A stretch of DNA of 64,000 nt from Porogramme epimiltina. Its lineage: Eukaryota > Basidiomycota > Agaricomycetes > Polyporales > Polyporaceae. Shown here piece after piece: positions 46,341-57,769 of the stretch (position 1 is the stretch's first letter; the number at the start of each line of letters is the position of its first letter). The position numbers and the translations under genes were made by a program. Below the pieces are notes generated by a model. The model was given only the letters and a program-made list of their open reading frames with translations. It was not told where the DNA came from and ran no database searches. The stretch covers positions 1 through 64,000 of the forward strand of contig FTLJ01000320.1 of NCBI GenBank assembly GCA_900155495.1, in the 5' to 3' direction.

Positions 46341-49300
46341 ATGCCTTACAAGTGCTCAAACTACGGGTGCTCGAAGGAATTTGGGAACTTGCATGGTCTG
46401 AGCACACATGAGGCACGCTGGTGCGAGTACAAGGCCGAATCGTCCCGTCACTACTTCACAAAGCGCAAGTCGGAGCTGGAAGAAGAAAATGAGGTCAAGC
46501 GTGCAAGATATGAGATGGACCAACAAATCCGAGCCCATGCGGAGGATGTACGTATTTTCTTTTGGCGTGTATGTTTGTATTAATGTGTGTGTTCGGCTTT
46601 TAGTACTGGAAACCCGTCCTGACCCCACGCGGCGTCGAAAACTTGCGGTATATCCAGCAGGAGATGTCTACCATGGGCCCTTCAGTAAGCTAAAATCGTT
46701 GCCCTGTCAAATTGTTTCCCTTGACTTACTGGGATTTTTCAGACCGCCGCGGACACTCTTGGTTTCAATGCACCAGGGAGCCCTGCACGCACGCTGACTA
46801 GTCGCACTGGCCGGCGTGTACGCCTCCCTCGTCTGTTTGAGGACTTCGTGCCATCAGACGGAGCGGGGCTTCCTTCCCAGTACGACGTCGTCAACCCCCG
46901 CGCACGGCCCGCCCCGGAGCATGGTGCGCCCCCACCGCCCTTCGCGACACCCGTGATGGATGAAGGAGGTCATACGCACCCCATCAATGACAACTCCACA
47001 ATCCCCGCTGATGCGCTTTCCACCGACATCCCTTCACTGGCCGATGCATCTCCCCTCTCCAGCATGCCACTCCCCCTCGACTCATCTGTCCCCCTCTCTC
47101 CCGACCGGACCGTTCTACCTGAGGACAATCCAATGCCTGCTTGGGAGACAGAGACGGACGGTTTTTTCCTCTTCAAACGTTTCTTTCATAAGCCCACTGC
47201 CACCCTCTGCCCTCCTGCCCCATCAATTGACGATCTCTGCGAGGCACCGGGCCTCATGCGTGATGGGGCACCTGACGTCTCGGTTCCTCGGTCGGTTGCC
47301 TGGCTTGCACGGCCCAACGGCGAAAGCATCTTCGTCGAGGAGGACCCTGACCACATGTGGGCTGACCCACCACGCCACCCGACGCCCCCGCGCGAGAACA
47401 GTCTTCCCGAGGCCGACCCGTTCTACCCATTTCACAACGTCGCCCAGCTCCGCCTCGCGAGCTGGTGGTATGGTGGCTCCGGTGCAAGAAGCATGGTCGA
47501 CCTCGATGACCTCCTTGCCGTGCTATCCTCGGAGGGTTTCTCCGACCCCGATCACCCCATCACTGAAGGTGGCTTCTCAGCCGATAGGCTCAACTGCCTC
47601 CTCGACAAGTGCTACGAGGAGGACAGTCCCTTCTCTGCTGCCAATGGATGGGCACGTGGAAGCGTCGACATCCCTCTACCAAAGGCCCTCGTCAACCAGA
47701 AGAGGGAGCAGGATGCAGCCACCTTCACGGTCGACGATATAATCCACCGCCGCATCCTCGACCTCATCAAGGCAGCTGTCTCAGACAAGAGCTCCCCGCA
47801 CGCGAAGAAATTCGCATGGCTCCCACACGAAACATACTGGCGGCCTGACCTCGCGCAGGCACACGCGAGCCAGCCTGAGAGCACCAGTGGTGATGCGCGC
47901 GCCCCATCTGAACCCATTCGTGTCTACACAGACTGCATCGACAGCGATGCCGCACTCGCTGAAGACATCAAGATACGCATGAGTGCACGCCATCCGGACG
48001 ACCCCGACAATCTAGAGTATGCCACGATCAACATTATGTTTTGGTCAGACGAGACACAGCTTGCGCAATTCGGCAACGCATCCCTCTGGCCAATCTACAT
48101 GTATTTTGGGATGCTATCTAAGTATGTGCGTGCACGGCCCACTGAGTTCGCTGCAGAACACCTTGCGTACATCCCTCACGTAAGTCTGCCTTCTCAGCTC
48201 ATTGCCTACTTCCTTGCATTATCCTTCTATCTCATCGAGATCACCGCTTTTTCGGTGCAGCGCTCGAGAGAGCCTCTTGGGAAACTCACCCTTAGTCTCC
48301 CGATTTTCCTTGTTCTCCTCGAGCTCGTCCGCATTTAACCGATGGCTGCACTTTGTGATGTGTAATGTGGCGAGCTCTGTCTACATTGCTTTGAGTTCCG
48401 CACATGGCGCCCGTTTCCCCCATATGTGGGCGTTCAGTAGCTAATGACCCCTTTCCGCAGGTGCCCGATGATCTCAAGAAGGCGTACGCCGATCACTTTG
48501 GCCGAACTCCCACGGACGAAGTACTACGCTTCTGCAAGCGAGAGCTATTCCAGAAGATCTGGCTACTCCTACTGGACGACGACTTCATGGAAGCATACGA
48601 ACATGGCTTCGTGATCGAGTGTGCAGACGGCATCAAGCGCCGCCTCTTTCCCCGTATTTTCACATACTCTGCAGACTATCCAGAGAAGTAAGCATCACAC
48701 TCCACACGTTACACTGTCCATTTCTTAATATATCTATAGGATGCTCGCCACAGCGCTCAAGCCACTGGGGCACTGTCCGTGTCCTCGGTGCCTGGTGAAG
48801 AAATGTGACATCCCCTTGGCTGGCACGAAGCGTGAGAAGAAGACTCGCAGCAAACATCCGCGTGTAGACTCCCCTGACGTGCGGCACGCTATACAAGAGG
48901 CGCGTCGTGCGGTCTTCAAGGGGCGTTCGCTCGCCGGGCCTGTCATCCAGCGACATACTGGCGCACACTCCATGTATCCGGTTCAGGTACGCCTATTCTG
49001 ATACTACTATGACCACCAGCCCTGCAAATTGTGCCCACGTTGTATTGCATATTCGTGACCTTCTCTTGCGCTCCTCGCCCCCTCCCTTTCATTCTAACTG
49101 ACTAGTATCTTACAGAGCGCGTTTTCGACACGCCTATCTCAATATAGTGTCAACTTCTACGACATCTTCGCACCTGACTTCATGCATGAGTTCGAGCTGG
49201 GTGTGTGGAAGGGTACTTTTCATCACCTCATGCGCCTGCTCGAAAAGCAAGGTCCACACATTGTCGAGGAGTTTAACAGCCGGTGAGTTTGATTCTTGAC

Positions 49301-52055
49301 AAATGGAGAAGTCACACGTGGATGTATGGATGGACGCCATCGTCTGGTTCGTAGATGGTGTCGTTGATGACTTTCACGAGCAAGTGTCACTCCTATATTT
49401 GAAGAGTGCGTTTCATGACGAGTGGGAGAATCTTGTCGAACAGAGGACTGGCGCCAAAGACACGAGCCTTTTCCACATGATTTTGCGCTCCTTCATCTCG
49501 TCCAGCGACAGCTCTGTCTTTTCTTAATCTCTGTGAGACCCGGAATGTCCTAATACTGTTCAACAGGATGCGGCGCATGCCTACTTTTGGGTGCGACAAG
49601 ATTCGACGCTTCTGGGACGATGTTTCATCCCGTAAGAAGCTTGCTGCACGGGACTACGAGGCTTTCCTTATGGTAAGAGCTCGTTATACGTCGTGCTTTC
49701 CCCCCATACTACGCATAATCCTCCCTACCGTGCTTCTACACACGTGCACGTGTATCAGTGCAGGTCGTCTTACACACCGCTGATGCCTATTTATCTACAG
49801 GTCATGATTCCGGCATACGAGGGCCTACTCCCACTTCAGCATAATCGTACAGTACTGGAGTTACTATTCGAGCTTGCGAACTATCATGCTCTTGCAAAGC
49901 TGCGTTTGCATACAGACGTCACTGTTGATCTCCTTGAAGAATCGACAGACCATATGTATCACGCCATGGACAGGTTTTCTCGGACGACCTGTGCAGACTA
50001 CGATGTCTACGAGCGCCCCGACGAAGTCGAGGCCCGGACACGGCGCCAGCGTGCAAAGAACCCCAATGCACCAGTCGATGGCGCGCGCAAAAAAGTCGAA
50101 TTCAACACAAACAAGACCTACAAGTACCACGCTACAAGCCACTACCCAGAATACATCCGCACTCACGGACCGCTAGATAATTATTCGACACAGACGGTGA
50201 GTGCCCATTCCAACTTATACAACAGTTTGTCTCTGTGCTCCACAAACGCGATCCTGCTTCTTGAACTCTTTGTGCAGTTACTCATGTATGCACACGCAGG
50301 GCGAACTTGAACATCGCCATGTCAAACGGCTGTATGGCCAAACCAACAAGATCGACCACGCACCTCAAATTGCACGAAAGCAACACCTGATGGCGCTCTT
50401 GCGGAAGCTGCAGGCACGCGACACGGCATTCACCCTCCCTAGCGAGGAGCGCAGTCAGATACAGCTCAATCAGGCCGCCCGTGCCGAGTGGTATGACCGT
50501 GCCAGCGAAATCGACAAAGCCCGCTATCGTAAGGAGCTCCAACGCCGGCATGCACTCGCACTCGAGCATGCAAGTCAAGATAACCACCGGGGGATGAAGC
50601 TCCCCCCGCGTAGCAAGAGACGCCGCGCATCGCAGTTCCCCAACGGAGTCAATCCTCTTGTCCACTACGAGGTCGGCCAGGGGAACGACAACACCATCAG
50701 GTTGTACGAATGGCTGGCGGAGCACCATGGAGACCCCGCAGTTAAAGTAAGTGATTCGTTCCTAGGCCATTGATCCATGCTAATATGGAGACGACATGCA
50801 GGATTTCATTCCTCTCCTACGCGAGCACTGCCTAGGCAGATTGCTCGGTACGCACGACGAGGCTGGTGACCTGCGTGAGTTCTCCGACGAGGAACTCGAT
50901 GGACTCAGAATCGGGCAAGAACGGCTCTACAGCCACCAAGTAATTCGATTCAACTACACAACCTACGACGTACGGCGAGACCAAGACTCCGTAAACCCCC
51001 GTACTCACCCCGACATCCTCCTCCGCTCCCCCGACAAATCAGACGACCACCCTTACGCATATGCACGCGTACTCGGCATCTTCCACGCCATGGTATCTTA
51101 CCATGGCCCTCGCTCAACACCCGCAACACGCAAGGCTCGCCGCATCGATCTTCTTTGGGTGCGGTGGTTTGAATACGACTCAAGCCACCGCTCAGGATTC
51201 CAGCACCGCGCATTGCCACGCGTATTCTTCCCTGACGCAGAGGACCCCGATACGCACCCTTTTGGATTTGTCGACCCCGACCTTGTAATCCGTGCATCTT
51301 ACCTGATGCCCGCATGGGATCACGGTATGACGTTCGATGAATACCTCTCATCGTCCGAGCTTGCACGTCGTGAGACGGACAACAATGAAGATTTCATCTA
51401 CTATTATGTTTGCATGTGAGTAAATATTCTTTAGACTACTACATTAGTAGCTTATATCTTGCTCTACAGATGGATTGACAGGGACATGTACATGAGGTAC
51501 CTTGGCGGTGGCGTCGGCCACCGCGAAGAGTATCTCACAATCGATCATGCCCGCCAGCAGGGCAACCGCGCGCGTCGCGCGAGGCTCCGCTGGGAGTGCA
51601 CGAATGGGGCACGAATTGTGGGCAATCGTGTGGACCACGGAGAAGACGATACGGGCGAGCGCGAGCCGAGCCAGAATGGAGGCTCACCCGTCCCTGAGGA
51701 CACGGAGACGTCTGACGAGGATGAAGGTACGGGGGACAACGTCGACACGGTCACCACGCAGGCGCACTCGCCTGCACCTCAGGATGAGAGACATCCGGCG
51801 AGCGACCCTTTGCGCGCACGGTGTCACGGACCAGGTGCGGGAGAGTGCGATGCAGAGATGAGCGAGGACGAGCATGATAGCGAGGACGCGGACGTGGAAT
51901 TAGACGAGCAGGACAAGGGAAGTGAGTACGAGGACGAGCTCGAAGCCGCGGATGCGGCCCTAGATCACGACTACGATGGTATGTATTTGGATGAAGATCC
52001 GTATGTAGACGAAGACGCGGACGAGTTCGCAGAGGAAGGTTTCGCGCGCCCATAG
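46341..52055 (+). CDS. Plavaka-type transposase, 1504 aa
   Basis: Eleven exons splice in frame: 46341-46547, 46604-46684, 46743-48179, 48461-48687, 48740-48986, 49116-49282, 49567-49672, 49801-50196, 50300-50746, 50802-51415, 51470-52055. The N-terminus is a C2HC-type finger (Cys5, Cys10, His23, Cys28) followed by a coiled coil, probably for DNA binding. The core has CPCPRCLVKK (near 661), the Plavaka signature DFMHEFELGVWKG (near 754), EGLLPLQHNRTV and GELEHRHVKRLYGQTNK (957-973). YVCIWIDRDMYMRYLGGGVG near the end is also typical. The last 140 residues are acidic. All splice sites are GT-AG, and no stop or frameshift was found. It is expected to act in the nucleus on the element's termini. 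Catalytic acids were not assigned. Confidence 0.88.
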
Positions 52056-52325
52056 TACATACAGTATATAGGTACTATTATCACCCTAAAGTAGATGTTC
52101 AGTAACTACTAACGCACTATAATGCTCCGGTGGGCGCCTACCGCGCGTTGTAGGCTGAGCGCAGCGTGCGCTCTGAGTCATCCACCTCAGTTCTTCCTTC
52201 ATTTCTATCTCCAATGCCCCTCAAGCTTCAAGAACAATACTACGTTCCATCCCCCCGATACCTCTTTCCATTTCCGACCCTCTGCCCGAGCCTATGACCC
52301 TCTGGGCCCTCGTCGCTGCCCATCA
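52056..52325. other. Spacer between transposase and captured segment
   Basis: AT-rich just after the transposase stop, then mixed sequence. It probably holds the transposase 3' end. The junction with glucan synthase homology is not sharp and lies somewhere in 52150-52420. Confidence 0.45.
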
Positions 52326-52329
52326 CCCG

Positions 52330-55300
52330 TCACCATGCTTGCCAACTGCGACATATGCGGCCGAGACCTCCGTCGCGCTGGCCCCCACCATAGGGCTCGG
52401 ACGGAGAGCTTATCGAAGACAGCCCAATGTTCTATGTCAGCGGCGGCTCGTACATGTTCATGCACCAGGCGTACAGCGCGGACCAGTTCTCGCACTCGGC
52501 GAATTCTGGCGAGAGCTGGATAGGATAGCAGAGCTACGAGACGACATCGACGCTTGAGGCGTCCGTTATGGTGCAATGTACGTGCATGATTCCATGTTCA
52601 GATGTGCCACTAGCTGAGTGGAAACACAGACTGGAGAGACCTCGCGACCTCCACAGTTTATCCGCCCCATGCCTCACATACTCGCGCGGGGCTTATTGAA
52701 CGAGTGGGGCTTCGACAAGGGTATCCCCGTGCAGATGAGCCAACACGACGACGGCAAGTGGGAGCTCTAGATCATGGCGAGATGGCAGCCGTACATGCAG
52801 GCCAACATCTTCGGCTACGACAACGACTACTACGAAGACATCGATGGCCATGGCCTCCTCGACCCCCTCCCGAACGCCGCCGTTCTCAACTTGCTCAACA
52901 TTTGGTCGCTCGGGCTGCACGGCTAGTGGCTCATCGGCGCCATCACGTACGCCCTGCTCCTCGCGATCCCACCCATCACCGGCGCGCTCGCGGTCGTCAT
53001 CTCCATGTAGTCGTTCTACCGCATCAAGTAGAACAAGCAAAGCGTGAAGCCGAACAAGGAGAGCAGCTACTTCCCCATCATCGGTGCGCTCGGCGACAAG
53101 TCGAGTTCGAACGTGAAGCACCACACGCCCATCTCGGAGAAGGCCTCTAGTTCACACCACACGAACACCCAGATGATCGGTTGGCCCAAGGTCAAGGATA
53201 AGCGCCGCTGCGTACTCATCACGATGTTCGAATACAAGCTTATCGACCGGAAGCTGAAGATCAAGATTGGTGGTCTCGGTGTCATGTCCAATCTCACAGG
53301 CAAGGTGGTGACGGACGTCGACCTCACTTGTGTCATGCCCAAGGTCAATGATCTCGAGTACCTGCCGGGCGACCACGCGGACCCCATCAAAGTTATCATC
53401 TTCGTCGAGCTGTACCTCATCGAGGCCTAGTACCACGTTCTGGACAACATCACATACATCATCCTTGACAGCCCCGTGTTCAAGTTCCGCACGCAGACCA
53501 TGGCCGACCCATACCCGATGCGCATGGACAACCTCAGCTCCGCGATCTTCTACTCCACCTGACACCAGGCCATCGCTGCGACGGTCCGCCGCTTCCCACA
53601 AGTCGACATCTACCACGTCAACGACTACTGCGCGCTCGCCCCGATCTACCTCCTCCCCAAGGTCCTGATCGTCTGGAGTTTCTCGCTCCGCAACACCGAA
53701 TTCCAGGGCCTGTGGCCGCTGCGTACCAAGGAGGAGATGAAGGAGGTCTGCTCGGCGTTCAACATCAGCAAAGAGCACTGTAGGAAATACGCCCAGCTCT
53801 GGAACACGTTCAATATGCTCGGCCTCGTTCGTCTCTATCCACCAGAAGCCGATCGGCGTCGCGGGAGTATCGTGCAAGTACAGGAAGGGTTCGTGGGCGC
53901 GGTACCCCGTGTTGTGGAAGCTCAAGCACGTCGACTCGCTGCCGAACCCGGACCCGATGAACATTGCGGCGCTCGACGATGACCCGGTCTCGGCACGCGA
54001 CATCCAGATCGTGCAGGAGTAGGCCGACATCAAGCAGGATCCCAACGCGGACTTGTTCATGTTCGTAGGGCGTTGGTCCAAGCAAAAGGGTGTCGATCTG
54101 ATTGCGGACGTCATGCCGTCACTGTAAGTCTCAGCCTTTTCACTATCGGTCTTGAGCGAATTGCTGACTTCAACCGTTTGTCAGGCTCGAGAAGCGCACC
54201 TCCATTCAGCCCATCACCGTCGGCCCCGACGTTGATGTCTACAGTCGTGTCGCCGCTGAGAAGCTCGCTCACCCCATGGAGATGTATCCCGATCGGGTGT
54301 ACTCGAAGCCCGAGTTTGCTGCGCTCCCGCCCTACATGTGCTGCGGTGCGGACTTTACGCTCATCCCGTCGTGTGACGAGCCAGTCGGTCTCGTCGCCGT
54401 CGAGTTCAGTCGTAAGGGTGCTCTTGGTGTCGGCTCTCGTCTCGGTGGTCTCAGTCTCATGCCCATTTGGGTAAGTGTGCTGCTGCTGTCTCGGCGTGGG
54501 GGCGATTCCTGACGGGGGCTGTGTTTACAGTGGTGCCCTGTCGAGTCTACGTCCACGGGACACACGATGTCCCAGCTCACGAAGACGGTCAAGATGGGTC
54601 TTAAGTCCACCGAAGAGAAACGCGCTATGCTCCGTGCTCGGTCTGCAGTCCAGCGTCTCCCCGTCGTCGAATGGCGTTAGCGCATGAAGGACATCCACAT
54701 GCGCAGTATCACCACCAGTCGCGGCATCGCAGGCTCGAACGCACAGAGGTCGTCAGACACCGAGTTTGTGCCAAGCACCCACCACGCGCAAGAACTATTC
54801 AGCTGAGAGCCCGAGTACCAAGCGTTCCCGTCGCAGGCGGGTTGGGACAACCTCAGTCCTGTGGAGGGCCACAGCCCGAACATGCCTAACACGCCCGGGA
54901 TGCCTGATCAGTGGAACGACCCGATGCCGCCCAGCGACCCGCACCTCCCCGCGCCGCTGCGCCTCCTGCCCGACGACCGCTGGGGCTCATTCGGCACGGA
55001 TGTTTCGGACAACGAAGGGAACTACTTCTCGAACAACAACAACAGCCCGTAGGAGGTGCGCCAGGACTTCGGCAACTTCTTGTTGCGCGTGAACAAGACG
55101 ATCGCGCGGGACCAGGGGAACGTGCCCGATCCGCTCTTGGATCCTTCGGCTGCTCCGTCGAGGCTGTTCGGTTCCCACTCTCGTGTGTCTTCGGTCGAGT
55201 CGATCTCGTCTATCGTCGATGAGAAGGCGAACTCCCCGCTCAACAAGGCGATCGCTTCGGTGTGCTTGACTTTCATCGAAGCATTTGCACGATGCTAACT

Positions 55301-56075
55301 TGACGACTACAGTTTACAGATTTCAATAGTAGCGTCGCGTCCGACTTCGTTACGAAGCTCCACATGCTCAACGCCCACAATTCCAAGCACGAGTTGTCCA
55401 TCGAGACCTTCTTGACGAAGAGTGAGGAGGTCTTCTTCGACAAGGTGGAGGACAAGCTGTCCGGCGCCGCCAGTATTCGCTCGTCTCAGCGTGACTCGAT
55501 CTGGGGAACCCCGGCACCGTCTACCCTCGACCACTCGCGCCCGTTGTCACCAAGTGCGCACTCGTTCGACGCCAGTCACCTCAACGGCGACTACAGCGGA
55601 CTGCTCCCCAATGGCGATGATGTCATTATCATGACCGGCCTTCAGATCGCCCTCGTGAGGGATGTGTTCGGGCGGCCCTTGTACACGATCATCATTGCAA
55701 CTGGTCAGGTACGTGTTCTTCGTGGTTCTTGGGATGGCGTCTTACTGAACCCTGGTTGCGCAGATGCTTGTGGTCACGAGCTTCCAGATCACGCTGCTTT
55801 CAGGAGCCAACTCGGAGACCAGCCTCCAGCTCTACATGCTCGGCGATGTCTTCCTGGCCTCGTCGATCGTGTGGTACTTCCTGTTCCGCGTCAAGCCCTC
55901 CGTCTACGTGTTGTCCGCGCCATGGATGTTCTTCGGTATTGCGTCCTTCCTCGTCGGCCTTCCTGCCGTCACCTGCTCCCTCAACAAGATGCACAACGCG
56001 CGACATGGATAAATGACATCGCCTCTGCGGCCGTGTTCGACGCCATATATCTCGCACGCGATCGGGAAGTTCTGA
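52330..56075 (+). pseudogene. ags1: Alpha-1,3-glucan synthase fragment inside the transposon
   Basis: The family makes cell-wall alpha-1,3-glucan at the plasma membrane. Visible in order: PMFYVSGGSYMFMHQAYSAD (52424), FGYDNDYYEDIDGHGLLD (52810) and LLLAIPPITGALAVVISM (52950). The GT5-type synthase half follows: LKIKIGGLGVMSNLTGKVV (53255), VDIYHVNDYCALAPIYLLPK (53600), EFQGLWPLRTKEEMKEV (53698), DLFMFVGRWSKQKGVDLIAD (54050) and [19 protein letters not shown] (54415). A linker and the C-terminal membrane segments come last (55765-56012). At least six in-frame stops (near 52770, 52925, 53010, 53030, 53430, 53562) and frameshifts kill it. The amylase-like N-terminal domain is missing. Introns are retained (about 54125-54183, 54472-54529, 55709-55763), so the copy came from genomic DNA. 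Confidence 0.82.
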
Positions 56076-56582
56076 CGCGGCTGGCGCCGCGTACTAGTAC
56101 TGCTCGTTCGCGTTCTTGGGGCTGACATTCAGCATCCTCCATGACAACCACTAACACGACTTGGACTTCTCCGCGTCGTTCATCGTGTTTCACGTGGGTG
56201 CGGTGGGCGGGCCGTACGCAGAGTGAATACATTCCGTACAGTATAGTAGTGTACATATAAATAAACACTTTCCTAAGTGCGTCACTCGTGCGTGCGCCTA
56301 GCGCGCGCTGTGCTTGCTGTGCGTTCTAAGCATTTAAAGTATAATATTGATATCTCTGTACTATATACACTCGTCCGTGCCGGTTCTGCATGCTCGCACT
56401 CCGTGTGAAATCATCGTCCAAGTCGTTGTTACATCTGTGTACTACCATAAAATCACTGGGGCGTCTATATATTATCAGACATGGCCGGCGCCCACGGTGT
56501 CTGACCACCGAATGATCAGACATTAGCTGCGCAGACGGGCTATTATAATGCACCACATCATTTCGTAAGTCTAGCCTTACAA
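56076..56582. other. Right non-coding arm of the transposon
   Basis: No open frame of note. Holds TGTCTGACCA at 56498-56507 and the related TGATCAGACA at 56513-56522, mirroring the left subterminal region. Confidence 0.5.
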
Positions 56583-56609
56583 GGTCAAACTTACGAACTT
56601 TTACTGATG
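56583..56609 (-). repeat. Right terminal inverted repeat of the transposon
   Basis: Read on the minus strand it begins CATCAGTAAAAGTTCG, matching the left terminus. The outer AT of both ends is palindromic, so a 2-bp AT duplication cannot be distinguished from the repeat itself. Confidence 0.75.
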
Positions 56610-56893
56610 GCCCGAGACGTTCAGCGTTCGGCTCGGCGCGGGGCGCAGGTGGAAGTGCCTGCGGGGGATGGAGGCGGAGGAGGGGGTGCTGATCATGTGG
56701 TACGTGTTTGGTTTTATGCTCGTGTAGAACATGGTAGAGCTTACTTGCACGGGCTTTGTTTAGTTGTGATTCGAGCGACGGCGGGGGGACAGCGGTTTTC
56801 ACTCCTCACACCGCATTCGAGGACCCGTCTACACCAGAGGGCGCACCCATGAGGGAGTGGATCGAGCTTTGGCTTGTGGCGTTGTATGGTTGA
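56610..56893 (+). pseudogene. asaB/CmcJ-like hydroxylase/desaturase relic, copy C, 3' part
   Basis: Resumes with PETFSVRLGAGRRWKCLRGM and EAEEGVLIMWYVFGFM, then a TAG. After a frame change it continues with counterparts of SVALLTPHTAFEDPSTPEGA, ending LWLVALYG with TGA at 56891-56893. Joined to 43241 the frame continues directly (CAC CCG CCC GAG). It aligns with 15540-15820 and 29755-29980. Confidence 0.7.
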
Positions 56894-57524
56894 GGGAATC
56901 TCAACGACTTTGGTTAGGACACTGTACTTCATTTACCACATCCGAATGTACACCGCTCGGCGGTGATGCCATGAGAGTACAGTCTCTGCTTCGCAAATGA
57001 CGTCACAGTTGAAACACGTGATGGGATTGTTCAAATTGATGCTTTTATCCGAATGTTGTGCAACCGTCTCGATTCTCAACCAGTTGCAACTTGCAACTTC
57101 ACCTAGAATAAACCAGCAACACCTCATTGAAATACAGGTGTCAAAATACTGTATGTAGTACTATCGTCGTTTTGAGCCCCCAAGCTAACACTGTCCCAAT
57201 AGTTTGCTGGCACGTTGGTCGCTGTCGCGGCGAGCGCGCGGCACATTTAGAAGCTTGTGCGCACGATGTTAAGTCATTGGTAGCTTCGTGAGAGGCGGTA
57301 GAAAGGAGGGCGTGAGTAGGACATGGAGGAAGCACGTGAGTCGACATCTCTTTCGTTTGCTGCTTAATCAACTTGGGCCTATGCGCCCACTACGAATCGT
57401 GAGGTCATCTGTACAGGATGGTAGATTCGTCTTCATTACCCTCCATGATAATGACACTCTCTGTGAAAATATAGTTGATCGGGTGTGCACTCATGATTTT
57501 ACAGCTCGCAGTCCCATCCTGAGG
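56894..57524. other. Spacer between asaB-like relic C and NLR4 promoter
   Basis: Close counterpart of 29981-30796, slightly shorter. No gene supported. Confidence 0.5.
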
Positions 57525-57642
57525 ATAGGAATCATGTGTGCGATGCTTCGAATGCCCCATGCGCGCCTGCCTCGAAGCTTTCCACAAGTGCACGAATTCT
57601 CACGTCCGCCAGAAATGCCATAAAGATCACGGCGATAGCCAC

Positions 57643-57648
57643 CACGTG
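57643..57648. promoter_or_regulatory. CACGTG E-box in NLR4 promoter
   Basis: CACGTG lies 127 bp upstream of the NLR4 ATG, in the conserved promoter position. Confidence 0.4.
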
Positions 57649-57769
57649 TTTGCAACAGTGCACGCACACGTGAAGTCTCGACGTGTCAGTGCGTCCAATA
57701 CTTGTCCTCCCCACTAGCTACCTTTCTTACCTTCTCTTCACTGCGCCGTAGCCCTACTACTACGTCACG

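Larger units (their letters stand above)
43242..56609. mobile_element. 13,368-bp Plavaka-type (CACTA-like) DNA transposon carrying a captured gene fragment
   Basis: The borders come from two independent signs. First, the asaB-like relic stops at 43241 (MLRHP) and resumes in homologous position at 56610 (PETFSVRLGAG), as in copies A and B where the sequence is continuous. Second, both ends carry inverted repeats starting CATCAGTAAA, with about 20 of the first 27 bases matching. Contents: a divergent accessory gene (-), a transposase gene (+), and a decayed alpha-1,3-glucan synthase segment (+). The target-site duplication is uncertain because the terminal AT is self-complementary. Plavaka belongs to the CACTA-related DNA transposons common in Agaricomycetes. 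The transposase frame is intact, so recent activity is plausible. Confidence 0.85.
30797..57524 (+). repeat. Segmental duplication unit III, enlarged by a nested transposon
   Basis: The unit measures about 26.7 kb. Removing the 13,368-bp transposon leaves 13.36 kb, close to unit II. The gene order is NLR3, spacer, glycoprotein relic C, GST relic C, then asaB-like relic C split by the element. Confidence 0.8.

Noticed and set aside
49283..49566. Separate small gene (ORF from 49303) within the transposase
   Set aside because: It lies inside intron 6, which has good GT-AG borders and restores the transposase frame. No domain is seen.
52330..54125. RIP-like mutation as the cause of the stops in the glucan synthase relic
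   Set aside because: Some stops are Trp codons changed to TAG or TGA, but others replace Val or Glu codons, and transversions and frameshifts are mixed in. The pattern is not specific.
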